From the NCBI GenBank assembly GCA_020440405.1, contig JAGROF010000027.1, forward strand, positions 1 to 8,134: DNA of 8,134 bases, in the 5' to 3' direction. A program made the translations under genes and the position numbers. The notes beneath the pieces were generated by a model. That model made no database searches. It worked only from the letters and a program-made list of their open reading frames with translations, and had not been told where the DNA came from. Source of the stretch: Chlamydiia bacterium (GTDB lineage Bacteria > Chlamydiota > Chlamydiia > Chlamydiales > Simkaniaceae). This document shows, piece by piece, positions 5,744 through 8,134 of this stretch (its first letter is position 1; each line of letters opens with the position of its first letter).

Positions 5744-8134
5744 TTAAAACGCCAGTTCCATCCGCATGTCTGCAGAGTAGTTTTTCATTTTACCATTGAT
5801 CTCTGCTCTAGTATTAAGAAGGAGAGAAAGCCCACTTAAGTTTGCAAATTCAATTCCTGCACCAGGTGCCCACTGGTTGGTTCCTTTGGTGGTGGCACTT
5901 GCTGAGAAGGTGCCCACTTGCCCACGGAACCCTCCTCGATAGGTACTATTGCTGAGCAACGTCTTGTTCACCCAGCTGATACGTGCATAAGGGGTCCAGC
6001 ATCCATGATTGATTTTAAACGTATAACTTGAGCTTACCCCAAGTTCCGAGCGGAGAGCGTTCGAAGTTTTAGCATTCACCCTTAAATTGATGCTTTCCGC
6101 TCCTGTTTCTTTAAAACTCTCGTTGTGGAGGTAAAAGTGGGTGATGTTAGCGAAAATTTGAAGGGGAACAGATAAGGGGCTAAAATCTCCAATTAGACCA
6201 AGATCATTTGTCCACTGGAATCCAGTATTGTGGCTATGAGCGGTTCGGTTAAGAGCTGCATTGGGATGGGAAGGGGCCGAGGAGATAATATTCCGGTCGG
6301 TTTCGTAAAAATTTCCGCCAGCCATAGAAGCCAATGTTGCTGCAAAGTAGCGGTTGAAATATCCTAAATGGGGCCCGCCATAGACTTGATGGATATGGCC
6401 ACTTCCTGCAGATTGGTCCCATCGGAAGTTGGTATACGCGTAGCCTGCCCCAACGCCGACAAAGAAATTATGATAAAAGTAATCGTACCCTGTTAAGAAC
6501 CCAGCGTTTTCGTAGTTGAATCCGCGCAGTTCTCCCTTTTGACTTTGGCTATTCCATGTTCCAAAAGGTTGGAAATGGAAACTGTGGTGTTTACAATAGT
6601 CTCTTTCACATCCTCGATGGAGTGGAGTGCTAGGGTAGAAGGGTTGAGAGTCCTCAGTTGTTTCACGATTGTAGGTATAGAGAGTGTCGTTGAGAGATGT
6701 GGTAAGGCGAGGTTCTAATGCACTGATGGTTTCGGGTCCTACAGGAGCAAAAAGACGGAAAGGGTGTTGGTTAAACATTTGCATCACTTGAGCATTTGTC
6801 GTCATATTCATAAATTCAAAAGTGCCAAAAACACCCTGATGCATCATTTTGAGGACTTTATTGAGTTCCTTATCTGTCAAAACCCCTAAAGAGCGGATCA
6901 CAAATCCAAAGTCTGAGTTGGGGTCGATGGGCAATTGTGACAGCATATATTTCGCTACATGACGCGGGTTACCTGGATCAATGATCGGACGGACAAAGAC
7001 ATGGTCTCTAAGGACTAAAATTTGGACTTGATTTCCGGTATACTGCACAGCAAATAAGGGAGACGCAAGGCCTCCAGAGGGAAAGTTTTCGGTTCCAAAG
7101 GTTCCAGAGACCCCCCCATATGCATTTAAAACAGTGATGGTTTGTCCTTTCAAAAAATTCCCTTCTGCACTGTTTACTGTTAAAGTTCCAGCAAGTGCTG
7201 CCGTGCCATTGGCATCTAGAACGGCGGCATTCCCAACACTATCAATTTTTGTAAGAAAGGTTCCCCCCGTGAAGGTTAAATTATTTCCGACATTGATCGT
7301 TCCAAAGCTAAACCCTCCAGGAGCAACGGTTCCTCCATTAACGGTGAGATTTCCTGTGTTAGCGACAGCTCCATTAGGAATGAGGGAAGCATTTCCTGTG
7401 AATATTCCATTATTTAAAGTAACGGGAGTGATCACAGAGCCTTGAAGATTTAGAGCTCCACTATTAATCGTGGTGCTTCCTGTGTAAGTATTGGCGCCAT
7501 TCAATGAGAAAATCGCGGTGTTTCCTGTGTCAAGAGTGAGTCCTCCGATGCTGGGATCTCCTCCTCCAGCTCCAATATCACTTTCAATAGGATTGGGGAC
7601 TGTAGAATTGATGGAGAGATTTTCAACAGTAATACTTCCCTCAGACATCATGAAAACATCTGTTCCCTTGGCTGTGCCATAGTTTGCTCCAGTTCCTGGA
7701 GTTAGAGTGCTACTATTGAAAGAAATGCCTGTTCGGATAATAAGGTCTGCGCCGTTTTGGATAAAAATTGCGCCTCCCATTGCGGCACCTCCTCCGCCTT
7801 TTCCTGACTGTCCGGTGTGAGTTTGTCCCCCTCCACCCCCAAAAAGGCTAGTGCCGCCCAATCCTTGAAATCCGCTGCCACCACCACCACCAAATCCCCC
7901 GTTTCCTCCTCCTGTTATATTTAGAGGATTGGGTCTTCCTTCTCCCTCTCCACCCCCTCCACCTCCAAAACCGCCGTCGCCCCCTCTCCCAGCTTGAGAG
8001 GTCTCGCTTCCATTAGTAGCTCCAACACCACCACCGCCGCCGCCGCTGCCAAAGCCGCCATCTCCTCCATTGCCTCCAGAAATGCTGTTTCCCACCAGTC
8101 CATTTAACCCGCCACCACCACCGCCGCCGCCAAA
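5744..8134 (-). CDS. Autotransporter (type V) outer-membrane protein, 5' end beyond the window
   Basis: Open through the right edge: 796 residues are visible. Positions below count from the GTG at 8095, which is not the real start because 13 more in-frame codons, eight of them Gly, precede it. A glycine-rich tract fills 1-109. Next comes GGAIFIQNGADLIIR (107-121), resembling the GGA[I/L/V] and FxxN repeats of chlamydial Pmp proteins. A clear PATR-type passenger repeat, GANTYTGSTTINSGALNLQG, lies at 200-219, and beta-strand repeats rich in Gly/Asn/Thr continue to about 360. A helical linker (about 365-470) precedes the autotransporter barrel (about 503-783), which alternates aromatic and small residues and ends in MELAF; a terminal Phe is the usual Bam-recognition feature. 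The protein would be exported by Sec and display its passenger on the surface. Signal peptide and promoter lie outside. All three Cys (496, 501, 699) are in or just before the barrel. Function may be adhesion, but nothing here proves it. Confidence 0.9.
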   Translation of the reverse strand, partial: FGGGGGGGGLNGLVGNSISGGNGGDGGFGSGGGGGGVGATNGSETSQAGRGGDGGFGGGGGGEGEGRPNPLNITGGGNGGFGGGGGSGFQGLGGTSLFGGGGGQTHTGQSGKGGGGAAMGGAIFIQNGADLIIRTGISFNSSTLTPGTGANYGTAKGTDVFMMSEGSITVENLSINSTVPNPIESDIGAGGGDPSIGGLTLDTGNTAIFSLNGANTYTGSTTINSGALNLQGSVITPVTLNNGIFTGNASLIPNGAVANTGNLTVNGGTVAPGGFSFGTINVGNNLTFTGGTFLTKIDSVGNAAVLDANGTAALAGTLTVNSAEGNFLKGQTITVLNAYGGVSGTFGTENFPSGGLASPLFAVQYTGNQVQILVLRDHVFVRPIIDPGNPRHVAKYMLSQLPIDPNSDFGFVIRSLGVLTDKELNKVLKMMHQGVFGTFEFMNMTTNAQVMQMFNQHPFRLFAPVGPETISALEPRLTTSLNDTLYTYNRETTEDSQPFYPSTPLHRGCERDYCKHHSFHFQPFGTWNSQSQKGELRGFNYENAGFLTGYDYFYHNFFVGVGAGYAYTNFRWDQSAGSGHIHQVYGGPHLGYFNRYFAATLASMAGGNFYETDRNIISSAPSHPNAALNRTAHSHNTGFQWTNDLGLIGDFSPLSVPLQIFANITHFYLHNESFKETGAESINLRVNAKTSNALRSELGVSSSYTFKINHGCWTPYARISWVNKTLLSNSTYRGGFRGQVGTFSASATTKGTNQWAPGAGIEFANLSGLSLLLNTRAEINGKMKNYSADMRMELAF
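7436..7537 (-). repeat. PATR-type passenger repeat inside the autotransporter
   Basis: Encodes residues 187-220 (same numbering as the parent gene). The core NGANTYTGSTTINSGALNL matches the autotransporter-associated beta-strand repeat pattern (G-A-N-T-Y-T-G-x-T-T-I-x-x-G-x-L-x-L), a unit of right-handed beta-helix passengers. Weaker units follow at about 228-260 and 264-309, where the phase is harder to define. Confidence 0.75.
7772..8134 (-). repeat. Glycine-rich low-complexity tract of the autotransporter
   Basis: About 120 codons dominated by GGN, with runs of six to eight consecutive glycines, broken by recurring GGFGGGG-type units (for example residues 41-48 and 66-73). At DNA level it is a run of CCN triplets on the plus strand, densest at 8108-8131 and 8027-8049. 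It continues past the window edge. The units are similar but not exact copies. Confidence 0.8.

Noticed and set aside
7134..7682. Plus-strand ORFs opposite the autotransporter passenger
   Set aside because: Open frames arise from the biased Gly/Thr/Asn codons of the passenger read backwards; hydrophobic, proline-rich and repetitive with no family resemblance.
8093..8095. GTG at 8095 as the autotransporter start
   Set aside because: The frame stays open for 13 more codons to the window edge, eight of them Gly, and no signal peptide follows the GTG; the gene is cut by the window.

Overview
The window looks like chromosomal DNA from a chlamydia-related bacterium (phylum Chlamydiota), probably an amoeba- or invertebrate-associated 'environmental' lineage rather than the human-pathogen genus. 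The main reason is the gene block thrS, ParA-type ATPase, pGP6-D-like protein. As I recall it, this matches the chromosomal order CT581-CT582-CT583 of Chlamydia trachomatis. The last two proteins are homologues of the chlamydial virulence-plasmid products pGP5-D and pGP6-D. A purB gene and a large polymorphic-type autotransporter also fit a larger-genome relative. The assignment comes from remembered protein families, not a search.

Layout: every gene reads on the minus strand, so transcription runs from high to low coordinates. Positions 8134 to 5744 hold the 3' part of an autotransporter gene whose start lies outside the window. It encodes a glycine-rich tract, a beta-helix-like passenger with one clear autotransporter-associated (PATR) repeat, a linker and a C-terminal barrel ending in Phe. 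An 81-bp gap (5663-5743) holds a weak terminator candidate, a perfect 7-bp inverted repeat and a candidate promoter. Positions 5662 to 163 hold five tightly packed genes: thrS, parA, the pGP6-D homologue, purB and a small GT-A-type glycosyltransferase. Junctions are a 4-nt gap, then overlaps of 25, 4 and 4 nt, so this is very probably one transcription unit with translational coupling.

The left edge (1-163) has no gene. It is one large imperfect palindrome: terminal arms of 24-30 bp, internal complementary blocks on the same axis and a small hairpin near the centre. Its right end touches the glycosyltransferase stop codon. It resembles a miniature inverted-repeat element (MITE) or a large structured RNA/DNA hairpin, and is the least explained item here.

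The operon mixes housekeeping functions (threonyl-tRNA charging, AMP synthesis from IMP) with a plasmid-type partition/regulatory pair and a sugar transferase. No biochemical link between them is evident beyond shared expression. The autotransporter is a separate surface-protein gene. No tRNA, rRNA, CRISPR array, transposase or phage gene was seen.
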